64,000 nucleotides of DNA. Source: Vandiemenella viatica. Its lineage: Eukaryota > Arthropoda > Insecta > Orthoptera > Morabidae. A model generated the notes under the pieces. The model saw only the letters and a list, made by a program, of their open reading frames with translations. It searched no databases and was not told where the DNA came from. The stretch spans positions 239,575,539 through 239,639,538 of the forward strand of contig JARYHS010013630.1 in NCBI GenBank assembly GCA_031002005.1, given 5' to 3'. This document shows positions 36,367 through 49,564 of the stretch, in pieces (positions within the stretch are counted from its first letter, which is position 1; every line of letters starts with the position of its first letter). The translations under genes were made by a program, and so were the position numbers.

Positions 36367-39172
36367 GCAGATTTTTATAATTTCTATTTCTAGTTGTAGT
36401 TCTAGTTGTAGCCATACAATAGCAGTCGGTATAGGAGCTTTTACCATTGCGGAGAGGTTTACGACGATTAAAAATTGGTCATTATGGACATTGATTGAAA
36501 GTACGTTTGTTGAATAAGGCAAACAGAAATGTTTTATTTGCAGCTCATTTTTAATTGTTCGCTAATGGAATCACAATGGAATTAAATACTAACTCGTGTA
36601 ATTCGCACAGTTACTTGTGTCGGAAGCAGCGTAATGTACCCTACTAGACAATATTGTAAGTTACCTAAAAAATTCGACGAAGCTTTTGGATTAGAATCAT
36701 TCCAAGCCTCTTCTTTGATGCTTACTAACTAACATAAAGCTTCATTCTGAAATACACAAAACATGATATTTTTATTATGCTAACGTGTTAAAAAACGGCG
36801 TCTCTAATAACAGTCACTTCTAATTTCATCAAAAATCACATTTTTTTTTGTCATGTTAAATACGTGTATATGTAAATATAATTTTTTATGTATTATAAAA
36901 TACATTGCAGTGCTCTGAAACTGTCTGATAGCTTTCGTGTTTCTCCCCTTAGGATAACTGATCAATATTCATTGGATGGAAATCAAATCTTAATCAAGAA
37001 ATGACTACAGTTTGATTGTTTTTTTTATTTTTTATTATTTCTGCTATTTATTGGTGACATCTGAAACTGTAATGACATTTGGAGATAACTAACTTAACAT
37101 ATAGGCATATAACACTTTCTGAATAATAAATTGAACTTCCATAATGGTTTAATAATATTTTCTAATTATATTTATTTCTGAGAGGTTTAAAGTCACCATC
37201 TTTTTGTGAACTATGGAATCCGTGTTTGTAAAAGGTATAGCAGTGAAGCCGAAAATCGTAACCGCCCAGATGATTACGGAAAAACCGATTAGAAACACCA
37301 ATCAGGACGAACGATATATCGAGTCCATTGCACTTCTTATATAGCGTGGTGGCGCCTCAAGACTGCAGCTAGTTAAACTTCACCATCTCTTATATGTAAA
37401 TAACTATTAATTTTTCTGAATTTAGTTCATGCGCTTCCGAAGTGCATCTACAAATCCATGTACCAGTGATTATCAAATAAAAAGCAGAGCTGGATTATTA
37501 GGTTAAATAAACAGGTATGAAAATACAAACCATTTTTAATGTCTCTAATTTCATTTTGTCAAACTGCATTGAATTCGTGATCAATTTCTAATGTTTTTCA
37601 CGAAGCCAGAAAGAAAATTCACTGGTTTTCTTATACTCCTTGACAACGATACCACTACTGAAGTTACGTACATTAGAATAAGCATTTCCTTTCTCATATA
37701 AATTTAAGTTTAAGTGATTATGACAATGTAGAAGTTTATCGTAAATATCTTTGGTATCGGCTTGTTGGCTTCTTAATTTTGAGCACAGCTAATCACTGTC
37801 AAGTACTTCGGTCTTCCTAGCCATCCGTTGGCCATTTCCTTTCCAGTGCGTTTCTTAGCCAGTACAACACACAATCTCCACAACACTTTGCTATACGATG
37901 TTCTCACCGAGCAGCAAAAAGTGATAAGAAATGGTTTTCATTAGACTGTAACAACTACCATCTCTGATGCAAAGCACAGAATCATAAAAGCGACTGTACA
38001 CTTTGTAGACTTCAAATGAAACATTAATAATACGCATATTTTGTACAACCATATTGAAGACAATTATTACATACTGGCATGAACAGAGGTATACAGCACC
38101 ACATAATTTAGTATGTTAATAATCTGTCAATTGTCATACTGTATAAACACTTGTATAAAAAGTAACTAATTAAAGGGAAACCACACAACTGTCGCTTGTG
38201 AATCAACGTTTGCTAAAAGAGAAAAAAAAATCAGCTGTCGACATCAATATAGTTTACTGAAGCTACATAATTCATCCAAATCTAAATGATAATAATAATA
38301 ACAATGCCTGAATAACAGAAGATAAAAACAAAGATTAATAAGATAATTTTAAGGCTGCTGTACCTTATCAAATCATTTTATGATAAGAGTCTATTTATGA
38401 AGGATGTATAAAACCGATTTAAAGGTTTAAAAATGGAAGTTCTGTTAACCTAATAGCAATGAAAAAAAGTATCACTAATCGTTCGATAGTCACAGCATAC
38501 GTAGTGTTTGGTAATGGCAACGGTAATCTAAAGCGTGAAGGAAACGCCCACTAAATTCTAAACTATCATTTCCTTCAGTCTTTAGAAGATATCAACTAAG
38601 TTACTATAGTTAAAGGTAACGCAAATAAAATTGCCAGCACTCAAAGGAAAATTTTTATGTTAGAAAACGTAGGGGGATTCATATAACATTTTTTAAACAC
38701 ATTATCAAATTCATTGTACCACTCAATAAGATCTTTATTTGATTTAACACTATCAGGTTAAAAATAGGTAAGAAAAGCTAATTTTGCACAATTTACACAT
38801 CGATTAAATTCTTTATACAGAAGTTAGAGAAACTGCGTTTGTACCAAAGTAAACTTGAACACTAAATATGTATTATATAAAGCAAGTAGCTCCTTGAAAC
38901 ACAGCGAGAATTTCAGATGGCAGTTGTTGGGAAGTAGCGGGATAGAATTGTGCAAGATGGGGAGTGTTGTGATAAATTAGCGGGAGAGTGTTAATTTGGA
39001 ATGTAAATCGTAATACACACACGCCGCGGAGTATCTATCGAGATGTTTGATAAGGATACAGTGTGGAGAGTGTAGTTATGCAGTGTGTGATCGGTTGGAA
39101 AACGAGGGCAGAGTTTGTAAGTGAACTTGGCTGTTGAACTATTACGTTATTATATCTGCTCGAGTGTGTAAC
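36367..39172. other. Unassigned AT-rich stretch
   Basis: About 2.8 kb with no frame over 60 codons carrying a domain and no clear repeat structure. GC content rises slightly in the last 250 bases before the LTR. Confidence 0.45.
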
Positions 39173-40574
39173 TGTAACGAGCCGCGCTGTCGCCACGTTA
39201 CAAGGTGCATTTTTATTATATATGTAATAATATAAGAGTAATTTACATAAATCTTGGGCGACCACGTGAATAGATTTTTGTTGTAATTTTATAAAGTACG
39301 CAAGATTCCAAGTGAGGACTGTAATGAAATGGTGAACTTATACAGTGTATCGTAGCAAAGCGAATATTCAAGAATTATTGAGCTATGTAGGCTTGAAGCT
39401 AATCTTGGTGTTCCCGAGCCTTGGCGACAAAAAGTCGCGGATTTGGGATTTGCCAGACCACACACCCTGCTCCCTGGGGATGGGTCACTCACCGAGCGGG
39501 AAAAGCCTGCCGTCCGAAACCCGAATGTTCTCTCGCCCCGGCGAACTTAGCCGAATATGTCCGACCTCTGTTGGATTCTTTGGCCAAATCACATATCGAG
39601 GATATCACGTGACATTAGGTGCCGACCTGAAGGTCCAATCAAAATGAGCGTATAACTCAAAATCCTGGGAATTTTTGTTGTATGTGAGCTTCGAGACTAC
39701 AAATGGGCGGAGCAAGAAGTTTCCTCGTGGACCGAAGAGCGAGGAGCTGACATTCTAACTTCGATCGCACCAGTCTGAGGTTGACTTGGAAAGTTGACTT
39801 CATTCGCTAACTGCAGCTTGCCTTGCTGGAGCGAGCGTATCACCGCAACACAGCCGGTAATGCGATGATGCGCATTGCCAGACCAGAGATGCCTATAGCC
39901 GACTTGTGAGATAATCTCACATATCGTGGGTCCGCTACACTCATCACAGACATCAGACGCAGAACTACAATGGTAATTTATTACGACCAAGCCATGTGAT
40001 TGTGCATTCCGTGAAACAGAACCCGTAAGCGACTTTGAGAGGATAGGTCCATGTTCTCACTTTGTAATTGTAAAAACCCCTGAGCTAGCGGCATAATTTG
40101 CCAGAACTAGTTATTTTCGAATGATATATTGTTCATTCTGGCGCCCATGATTTTCTTGTTTAACTGTAAAGTCACAGTATTATGATACCTTTGTCTGAGG
40201 TCATCATAACTTGTATTTTTATTGTTCCAACTGTCATTATTTCTTGCATTTTGGTTCTGAGATATTTAAAGGTAAATATACAGTTGTTTGCTTGCTCATG
40301 ACGGCTCATTGTAACTCTGAGCGTTGCTTTTATGATTTTGCCAATTTGTGTTAATGTTAACGATAAATTCGCTCAGACTTGTAATCGCCAGTGATCAGAA
40401 AATAAATGTCATATTGTGACAATTTTTCCTAAATTCCAACTAACGTCGAGATTCTTGCAAAATTAAATAATTTTCACTCCTTCATAAAAATTAAAATTAA
40501 AAATCCACAATTATTAATCATAAAGGTATGAAAGATAATTGTAACGTGGTTTGCCCACCAAGGCATCCACCACA
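39173..40574 (+). repeat. 5' LTR, 1402 bp
   Basis: Starts TG and ends CA, as LTRs do. It contains a polyadenylation signal AATAAA at 40401-40406. It differs from the 3' LTR by scattered substitutions and small indels, for example around 39418-39450, 39750 and 39832; by eye it is about 97% identical. It also carries an open frame (39345-39647). Confidence 0.93.
39345..39647 (+). CDS. Open frame inside the 5' LTR, function unknown
   Basis: A 100-codon frame beginning MYRSKANIQELL with no domain I recognise. The 3' LTR has the corresponding 99-codon frame (45677-45976). The two LTRs differ by several single-base indels within it (around 39421-39455), yet those sum to three bases, so the frame is kept and only a short internal segment differs in amino acids. 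That could mean selection on a small LTR-encoded protein or simple chance. I have no evidence of expression and rate a real protein as unlikely but not excluded. Confidence 0.2.
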   Translation: MYRSKANIQELLSYVGLKLILVFPSLGDKKSRIWDLPDHTPCSLGMGHSPSGKSLPSETRMFSRPGELSRICPTSVGFFGQITYRGYHVTLGADLKVQSK

Positions 40575-40577
40575 TAA

Positions 40578-40592
40578 TGGCGCCCAACGCTG
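40578..40592 (+). other. Primer-binding site, tRNA-Lys type
   Basis: TGGCGCCCAACG (40578-40589), three bases after the 5' LTR, is complementary to CCA plus the 3' end of the tRNA-Lys(CUU) sequence conserved in insects; the match weakens after 12 bases. This sets the plus orientation of the element. Confidence 0.8.
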
Positions 40593-41163
40593 GTGCCAGA
40601 TGAGACATTACTTCTTAATGTCTGCGAACTTGGTGGCACTAATTCAAATTATAAGTTTGAGCCCAAATTCGGAAAGTTTCATGGAATGTTGCACATGGTT
40701 TTTGGCTGTTTTATCATTCTTGTAGTCAATAGATATTCATACAAGATTTTATTTTGATGTTTCACTTATATTTTAATGCATAAAGTTCATTTTGTTTCAA
40801 TGCATAAAATTTATTTTGTTTCAACGCATTAAAAAGAAGTTCATTTGTGTATTTCAATTGAGATGCAATACACTTTGTATTGTAACAATTTTGCGATCAG
40901 TTTAAAAAATTTTTAAATGAGTAACTTCAGTGTTGATTTCTTAATGCATGGTAGCTGCTAAGAAAATTAAAGACACGCATTTTTTGCCCATGTGTTTGAA
41001 AGTAAGTCTGCTTTCATGGTGTTGTGTTGCATGATTCATCGTTGCTTTTCTCTTGCTGTATTTTGGAGGGGTATATTTATTTGTGTGTATTGAAATTCGC
41101 GGTATTTTTGTTGCTAATGAATCTAGATTTCGTCATTGCACAATTGCGGTGTAAATTCATTGT

Positions 41164-42289
41164 TTGTGTATTCATATGAAGCTGCGATCCCGTACAATAA
41201 AAGGTTTCGATATGGAAGATCAGTCTGATAGGCAAAAATCTCCCGAAATCATGAACGATCAGGTTCAGTTAACGGAACAAAGCGGAATATTGGCTGCAGG
41301 CGAGGGGCACGTAATTTCTGAAGTTCCGACCCACTCATGTAGTTCGCAGTCTACTTTGTCGCCACAGGAAGATATGGAAAAGTTTTCCTTCACCTGTCGG
41401 TGAGATGACGCAGAATACGCTCACACATTCAGAGCAGCAAATACTTAACATGTGGATGACTGCAATAGGGCAACAAGTTAATACTGCAATTAATTTACTA
41501 AAAGAGGAAAATAAGAGATATTGGGATTCGCTTAAGCAGATTTTTGATGAATGCTTTGATTCGCAAGTTGCGATATTAACAAACTTGGACGGGAAATTAT
41601 CCACCTTCCGTTCGGAGGTCACAAAAACACACAGAGGTACCAACTGCTGCGATTACCGATGAAAGGATCGAAATTACACAAGTAGAGCCAACCCAAAACA
41701 CAGACCAACAGCTGACTAAAAGACTTGGACGTGACCGACCTGTCCATTGAACAGATTCGAAACGAGAACGGCCAGAACCTTGAGCAAATTTCGGAATTTG
41801 TTCACGAGGTCAAAGACCTTACTGAACAAAACATCCGAAAACTTGACTCCGGAGGTGAATGCCGTGGCAAGCTCGGTTGAGCTCGTTAAGACGGCACAAA
41901 CCGAGTTAAAATTGTCACTGGACGAATTTCTGGAAGCCGAACGTAGTAATTTTAGTCCTCCACAAAATCCTCCGAATGCGGTATTACAGACTGCGAGTGA
42001 GTCGGTTGTTAAAGTCACCACTCAACTCTTAGTCAGTGAAATTGTCAGTTTGTACGCAAAAATATCTGAAATCAAGAAACACAATTTCAGTTGTCTTGGA
42101 TCCACAGTTAAGTGCAAACTGTCGGTAAAGCATAAGACATTTGTAGGGCAGGAGAGGAAAGATGTACAGTACATGTCGTTCTTAAAAGCCAGACAAAGCG
42201 TCGGCAAGTTTTCCAATCCTCGGAGAAATGCGAAATCAGTCTCAGAATTCACAGCCTATCAACATCGCGTGGAGTTTTTCTGTCCGTAA
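41164..42289 (+). pseudogene. Gag-like region, frameshifted
   Basis: Consecutive frames (41164-41403, 41405-41662 and 41747-42289) follow the primer site where gag belongs. The first is polar and acidic. The second and third are rich in Glu, Lys, Leu and Asn with heptad-like spacing (QQVNTAINLLKEENKRYWDS; NLTPEVNAVASSVELVK), suggesting coiled coil. In an alternative frame 41733-41879 reads EQIRNENGQNLEQISEFVHE, so a frameshift lies near 41850. No zinc knuckle is visible. It probably supplied or once supplied the capsid-like protein of the element. Identity as gag rests on position and composition, not on a diagnostic motif. Confidence 0.55.
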
Positions 42290-45200
42290 CTTTGTGTGGA
42301 ACACTACGCAATTTGTTCATTCCTTGCGGTCAGAAAAGACGCAATTGTCAGCTGGACCAGTTAGTAAGTGCGGTCGGTCGACGGACACTATACCTGTTCC
42401 AGGAATGTCATTAGCTGTCGGGCACAAACCGCCGAACGTCTGTGACCTTGTAAGCCCAAGGCTTCTACGTCCTTCGAAATCCTGTTGAAAGCGGTAAAGA
42501 CGAATATTCACGACGCAGAATTATTTTCCAGAGGAAGATCCATGGACGTCTCAAATTCGTCTTGTAGGCATTGTTCAACAAGTTGTGTAGCATGCCAAAT
42601 ACGTTGACGAAAAGGCTGACTATGAATTGACCGATTTGAATCATAAAAAAAGGGGAAATTAAATGTACAGTACACATTCTTTTAGGTTAGACGCCTTACC
42701 GAAATTAATCATGCTTGAAAAACGCCGATGCCGGTTTCGCTAGTCTAAACCGTCTGTTTTGCTGGAAAGATTAGATAAACGGAAAATTAAAATTCCAGTT
42801 ACCAAAGTTGCACCTACAGTTAAAGCTACTTAGGACGTTTCCATAGTCGGAATTTGTAATGCTTATTTCGCTATTCCGAACTTTATATTTTGTCCACGTG
42901 AAATATTAATAGTCACTTTTGACTTTCACGCTGTTAATTGGACTTGATTTGATAAAAATCCTGAAATATTAAATGTTTTCCTGAGCCAGATAAATTGATA
43001 CGCACTCGCGGAAAATGAAGCGCCATTAGCACAATTTCTTGTCTTCGCAATCACAATGAATCTGACAGCGATACAAATATTGTGATATGCTTTCTAAGAT
43101 GTATTTTGTGACATAAACGAAAAGGGTTTCAACATTTTGTGATGCATGAGTTCGATGTAACGTTTTACCTTAGGTAGTTGCATTATATCTTTTCTGAGCA
43201 GAAGTGTACAGCGAGCGTAATGACGCTTTGTCTGTGTTGACCGAAGATCGCAAGTTATCTCGTCAACGAAATTTACTTCTTGGTTTTTTGTGTATCTGTA
43301 AAGGGTGGCTAACGTGCCATAGATAATGCCCTATAGAACACGAAACCTTGCCAGAAAGATTTGTTTTAAATTGTGTTGGTCATCACAGAAATTAGGAATC
43401 TTAAGTTGAACGATTACAGATATACAGGAGAGTTTTCACAATACCTTGCTGTTATTTTGCTGACGATAGCGCGTGGTCAAAGTGCAATAAGTTAAAGGCG
43501 ACTGCATTTGTAAAGGCTAAGGGGAAAAACTTTATTTACGGGATATATTCAATAATTCAGCTAACTTTGCAAGTTAAGGTAATTATATTTGATGCTAACT
43601 TCAATTGAAAAGGAATTTTGTATATGATAAATTGCACAGATGGTGAAGACGTGAACAATAAGATTATTGGTGATATCGAACGTTTTTTTCCTGCTATATT
43701 TCTGGCCTTATTTGGTGGCCAGAGTGATCTCGAAGAATTGTTATTTGTTGACGGACGGACAAACCGAGATCGGGCCTCATAACGCCCGGAACTTAAAGCC
43801 ATTTCATACAAAGTAACGGTTTCGAAAGAGCTGGGGACAGCTACCATCGAACAGCTGAGGTCATTAGCGCAGGTAGGCAGCTGAACTCAACCGGCAGGTT
43901 CCTAGAATTGGCAGGTAGCGCATACCCAAGAATGAATGGGAAGAAACAAAAGTTTCACGCCTCGTTCTAGCGGTATTTCGCGTACCCTTACTGTAAATTG
44001 TATAGTATTCCGTAAATTAGATTAAAACTATTGTTGGACAGCATACATTTAGCTCAGGATTGTGTGCACTCAACGAAAATAATTTCAAAGTTTATATTTG
44101 TGCTTTATATAGATTTGTAGTATTCTGCTAGCGTGAAATCTCAAAATTGCTTTGTATTGGCAAACGGAAAACCTGAGAGCGAACCGTTCTATGCACAAAG
44201 CTTACGACCTTTTCATACAAGCTAAAAGAAGCATAAGTGTATAAAAGAAAATATTCGCTAACTGGGATGGATTTTCGGCTAAAACGTGGAGTACGGACAT
44301 GTTAAGAGGGTATATAATAACTCCTAAATAAAGAGAAATATTTTATTCTTTGAATGTCGAGATAATCTCGAGTCATCAATAGACCCATTGTGAAGGAATC
44401 GTAATATTACTGAGGAATGATAGTTACGCTATTCATTATCTTTCAATTTGTGTGCCGGAATGGTTATATTTTGGGTCCGCTTGTACGCCAAAGATGCTAC
44501 AGCGACTTTGGTTGACGATGATGAAAGTTCACGTCAAACCGCATAATGTGTATAAATGTCTCATATGGGAATGGTAAATTTTATAGAAATTCCATTACAT
44601 ATACCCATGAGCAAATACAGTTTCCTTTCGCCATGAAATTCGCAATCACTTCACAGACGGTATATTACAAGTTAGAGATGTCGACCAATGAAAGACTAAT
44701 TAGGAGACCACCTAACATTCAACGAGTAAGGTTCATAATTTACGTAACAAACGAAAATGTACTTACATCGTTCATTCCACACCACGTTGAATTATAAGTA
44801 AATGCCGCGTCATTAAAATCTAAGATTACAGTTAGTGATATTTGACCATGAACACGAACACATCTCTCTGAAATGCTTGTTGAATTAACCGTCGGTCATG
44901 ACGCAAATCACGTCACCGAATCCGACTAAACTATTCCGTTGTTTTGAGATTAAAACCGCGCAATGTAATGAGATATTTTACGCTCACCTCTAGCATCTTT
45001 ATGGATGTTTGTTGAAGGCAGAATTATTTTTATGCACATGAGTAAAACATCACGCTAAATTGTAAATACAATGTATAGTTCAACCACTTTCTGCATAAGT
45101 GTTCTGACAATGTTTTGTTTTATTAATGTGTTTCATTTTATTAATTTAATGATAAGATTTGATACAAGTTATTTTCAAGATTATTATTATTTAAACATGT

Positions 45201-45503
45201 ATGTAAATAATTTATTTTCATGTATATTTTAGTATTGTGTTTAATTAACTTTGTATTTGGGAAGGCTACCTGAATTCACGTGCTTCTGTTTGTAAAGAAT
45301 TGTAAGACGGCCAAAAGGACATATGCTCCCGTTATATTCACCTTACAAGGCAGGAATACCGATGGTTATTGGAATCACATTTAAAATTATGTAATTGTAA
45401 AAAAATGCTTAAGTTTTTGTTGAGTCACAATGGAGATAGAATTAGGTAGTTAAAAATAAAATTATTGTACCATAATTTTATTTTCACCAACGGCCGGCCA
45501 TAT
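42290..45503 (+). other. LTR-element interior without recognisable pol
   Basis: More than 3 kb with no frame over about 100 codons. I found no DTG/DSG protease, FADD/YxDD RT or integrase HHCC/DDE motif. It may be non-coding filler as in LARD-type elements, or pol too decayed to recognise by eye. Confidence 0.6.
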
Positions 45504-46905
45504 TGTAACGAGCCGCGCTGTCGCCACGTTACAAGGTGCATTTTTTATTATATATGTAATAATATAAGAGTAATTTACATAAATCTTGGGCGACCACGTG
45601 AATAGATTTTTGTTGTAATTTTATAAAGTACGCAAGATTCCAAGTGAGGACTGTAATGAAATGGTGAACTTATACAGTGTATCGTAGCAAAGCGAATATT
45701 AAAGAGTTATTGAGCTATGTAGGCTTGAAGCTAATCTTGGTCTTTCCGAGCCTGGCGACGGACGTCGCGGATTTGGGTTTGCCAGACCACACACACTGCT
45801 CCCTGGGGATGGGTCACTCACCGAGCGGGAAAAGCCTGCCGTCCGAAACCCGAATGTTCTCTCGCCCCGGCGAACTTAGCCGAATATGTCCGACCTCTGT
45901 TGGATTCTTTGGCCAAATCACATATCGAGGATATCACGTGACATTAGGTGCCGACCTGAAGGTCCAATCAAAATGAGCGTATAACTCAAAATCCTGGGAA
46001 TTTTTGTTGTATGTGAGCTTCGAGACTACAAATGGGCGGAGCAAGAAGTTTCCTCGTGGACCGAAGAGCGAGGAGCTGATTCTATTCTAACTTCGATCGC
46101 ACCAGTCTGAGGTTGACTTGGAAAGTTGACTTCTTTCGCTAACCGCAGCTTGCCTTGCTGGAGCAGGTTATCACCGCAACACAGCCGGTAATGCGATGAT
46201 GCGCATTGCCAGACCAGAGATGCCTATAGCCGACTTGTGAGATAATCTCACATATCGTGGGTCCGCTACACTCATCACAGACATCAGACGCAGAACTACA
46301 ATGGTAATTGATTACGACCAAGCCATGTGATTGTGCATTCCGTGAAACAGAACCCGTAAGCGACTTTGAGAGGATAGGTCCATGTTCTCACTTTGTAATT
46401 GTAAAAACCCCTGAGCTAGCGGCATAATTTGCCAGAACTAGTTATTTTCGAATGATATATTGTTCATTCTGGCGCCCATGATTTTCTTTTTAACTGTAAA
46501 GTCACAGTATTATGATGCCTTTGTCTGAGGTAGTCATAACTTGTATTTTTCATTGTTTCCAGTTGTCATTATTTCTTGCATTTTGATTCTGAGATATATT
46601 TAAAAGTAAATATACAATTGTTTGCTTGCTGACGGCTAATTGTAACTCTGAGCGTTGCTTTTATGATTTTGCCAATTTGTGTTAATGTTAACGGTAAATT
46701 CGCTCAGACTTGTAATCGCCAGTGATAAGAAAATAAATGTCATATTGTGACAATTTTTCCTAAATTCCAACTAACGTCGAGATTCTTGCAAAATTAATAA
46801 TTTTCACTCCTTCATAAAAATTAAAATATAAAAATCCACAATTATTAATCATAAAGGTATGAAAGATAATTGTAACGTGGTTTGCCCACCAAGGCACCCA
46901 CCACA
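45504..46905 (+). repeat. 3' LTR, 1402 bp
   Basis: Direct copy of 39173-40574 with the same ends; AATAAA at 46732-46737. The expected polypurine tract is not evident; the preceding bases are CGGCCGGCCATAT. Confidence 0.93.
45677..45976 (+). CDS. Open frame inside the 3' LTR, function unknown
   Basis: Counterpart of the frame at 39345-39647: 99 codons, same start MYRSKANIKELL and same C-terminal part. A short internal segment is altered by compensating indels. No domain recognised. Confidence 0.2.
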   Translation: MYRSKANIKELLSYVGLKLILVFPSLATDVADLGLPDHTHCSLGMGHSPSGKSLPSETRMFSRPGELSRICPTSVGFFGQITYRGYHVTLGADLKVQSK

Positions 46906-48684
46906 CCATGAAAACAATGTGTGAAAGAAAGGTGCGTATATCTGATTGCAAATTTTTGGCACCCACTTCCACTCATGACGACCAAACTCATTATTTATCT
47001 TCCATTAATTATATGGATGTATGAAAATTGCATTGATATACATAATTAATCTGTATTGAAAGATATTATAAGATATAACTATTACAAATATTGTAACACT
47101 CCAAACCACCAATGTGCAAGACGCATTCAAATTCTTGCAGATAGCGGCGTATTCAAAGCAGCAGCTAATCTTAAATACTATCGGCGGCGGCGAGGTATTT
47201 AAACTTCAAAGAGAACTTCAGCCTCCTGTAATTCTGATTATCAACGCAGAAAGAGAAAAAGTTTCTATTTCTTAATTACGTTGTAATGGACTAAGACCTT
47301 ATCCTAAATGATCCTTTACTTAAACCACCCACTGACCGATACGTAAATTTAAAGAAAAATTGTCAGAAGATTCCTCGACTGAACAAAGTTCAGAAAAAAA
47401 TTACCACTTCATTTGATTTTTTCTATCATTTACAGATTCAACAGTAAGGTCCGAAAAATTAATAGATGTAAGTTAAGAAAGCGTTTTAAAATCAGAATTG
47501 TTCCCTTCAAATTTATTTTACATTAATTCACGTTCATCTTCATATATCCTCGACACTATGTCAGCCTATTGCATAAATTGACATATCACTCAGCTGAAAC
47601 AAAGCTTCTCTGTGCAAAGCTATTTCGCTTATCGTGAAGCATACAGAAATTTAATGTTAAAATCGTTTGGCTGAATCGTCTATACGTCGGGAGTTTTCAT
47701 ATAGCCCCACATAACACTTTATACTGTCGCCGCTCATTCAAAACCTTAACAGTGAAATTAAACTTGGGTCTGCAGACAATTATTCTGAGCCCTTACTAAA
47801 CGTTCTCAGAGACACACGGAATAGTATACCTCACTGTGGCAAATCACCTGTTCCCCAATAAACGTTGAATCAGATTTCAGTTACCCAATAACAAAGCTAA
47901 AACTGTATCATTCCAGGTAAAATATTTTTTTCACACCTTTTTCTTTTCCTTTGCTCCTACTCACGTTCGGCGATGGACTACCATGAATCTGCCAGCTCAT
48001 CACTAATGATAGCATCTGTCTATGACGCAACCAACCACGCCTCGATAAGGTGCCGTTATTCCATTTAAGCAACTATGGTACAACTATTATTTAACGTGCT
48101 TTTCAAGCTAATGACCCACACTCTGAAACAGCCCAATATGATCCCAAACGCTGAAACAAACCCTAAATTAACCACCGTAATGTTACAATTTCCACAAGCC
48201 GTAGTATTTATAGTCTTTGGGGAAGCGAAAAGTAATGAAAAAACCTATGACTGGTGAAAATGACGAAGAACTTCGTGAGTAAGGTTGCCAGCAAGACGTG
48301 TACAAAAGACGAAAGGCCTATTATATGGAGAGTTGAATGTTTAATTTTGATGTATATAGCTGTTGCAAGAAATGATAGAGGCTGCTTAAAGGAGTTGGAA
48401 AGACAAACATCTAAATTCATTCTCCTGTCTTTCGAGCCTCAGTCGACTAATTGCGCTATTATGGTCAACAGATAATCATACGGCGCTTCAAGATTCATTC
48501 GCTCCTTTGTATTCCGGAGGACTTTGTCATGCGTTGAAATCCTGAGTCACCAAATCATTCCAAACACCAAAGCATCGCAAGTTCGTAGCTGGAATTAAAG
48601 TTTAATTGTGATATCAATCTATTTCTCTTTTATTTGAAACAATGTGAAGAGTAAGAACGTGTAAGATTATTATGTGAGATTTAC
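46906..48684. other. No recognisable feature
   Basis: AT-rich DNA. Overlapping opposite-strand frames at 48075-48475 contain no domain. Confidence 0.45.
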
Positions 48685-49085
48685 TACAAATAGATGTAGA
48701 AATGCATGTAAGGCGAGGGGTATTCAATATTTACGCTATTTTATCTGTATCAGTTATAAGAACTAGGTAAAACCGTAACCTGAGAATTTTTTTGGCAGAC
48801 GTTATAAACAATGAAGTTTATTAAAAACTCAGTGAAATGTACGTAATCGCGAAATGTATCAGTCAAATACATAACAGTTATCCGTTTTCGAATTATAGTC
48901 TCCGTCATCTAAAGTAAAATGCGTTTACTTACGTCAAATCCTAACCAAATACCCTGGTAATTTCAGCAGAGTAAGGTACTTTTATCACGAGAGATATAAT
49001 TAATAATGATTCTTATTCGTTTCTCCTTAGAAGCTTTTCCAGAATAAATTCCTACTACCATCATAGATATTACCGTTAGTATTTG
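48685..49085 (+). repeat. Diverged direct repeat, copy 1
   Basis: Shares, in order, TTATCTGTATCAGTTATAAG, GAGAATTTTTTTGGCAGA, TTATTAAAAACTCAG, TCCGTCAT and a CCAGAATAAATTC(C/T) phrase with copy 2 at 49565-49965. Non-coding. Confidence 0.8.
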
Positions 49086-49564
49086 ATAAACGTGTTAGCT
49101 ATTAATTGAGATTTAAGTTTACCTTTTTTCAACTCAATTAATAATTCACTATTCAATAACGATATTCTAGCATCCAAATAGTGGCGAGCAGAGATATTAG
49201 AAATTATTTACGTAGGTTAATACATACGCAACCGTTAAGAAATTAATTGACATGATGTAGGCATTAAGTTTGAATTTAGTAACATTTTATTCTCAAAAAA
49301 TGTGGAAAAACTTTTCGGCTTAAAAAATGTGAAACAACGAGCAATTTTTAGTAACTTGTCGCTAATGAAAGTAAACTTTAATTTCTCATGGTCTCTTCTA
49401 TAAAGTAACTGCTTTGCCAGACAAAACGAAATATTGTGTTTTGGAAGTAACTGCATAAACATACGAGAGCAGGTATAAAAGAAATTAATGGGAGGCAATC
49501 GAACGTTACAAACTTACAATTGGTATGTTCGTTTAAATTTATATGTAGCTTTTTGTTTATTTAC

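Larger units (their letters stand above)
39173..46905 (+). mobile_element. LTR retrotransposon, gag-only / non-autonomous
   Basis: Two direct repeats of equal length (39173-40574 and 45504-46905, 1402 bp each) start TGTAACGAGCCGCG and end CACCACA. A primer-binding site follows the left LTR. The 4.93-kb interior has gag-like remnants only. I could not find protease, RT, RNase H or integrase motifs in any frame, nor a polypurine tract next to the right LTR. The large LTRs and tRNA-Lys-type primer site recall Osvaldo-like gypsy elements (inference). The bases outside the LTRs do not form a TSD (GTAAC left, CCATG right), so the copy may be recombinant or decayed at its edges. Confidence 0.88.

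Noticed and set aside
42228..42488. Frame after the gag-like region considered as protease/pol start
   Set aside because: No DTG/DSG motif and no continuation into RT.
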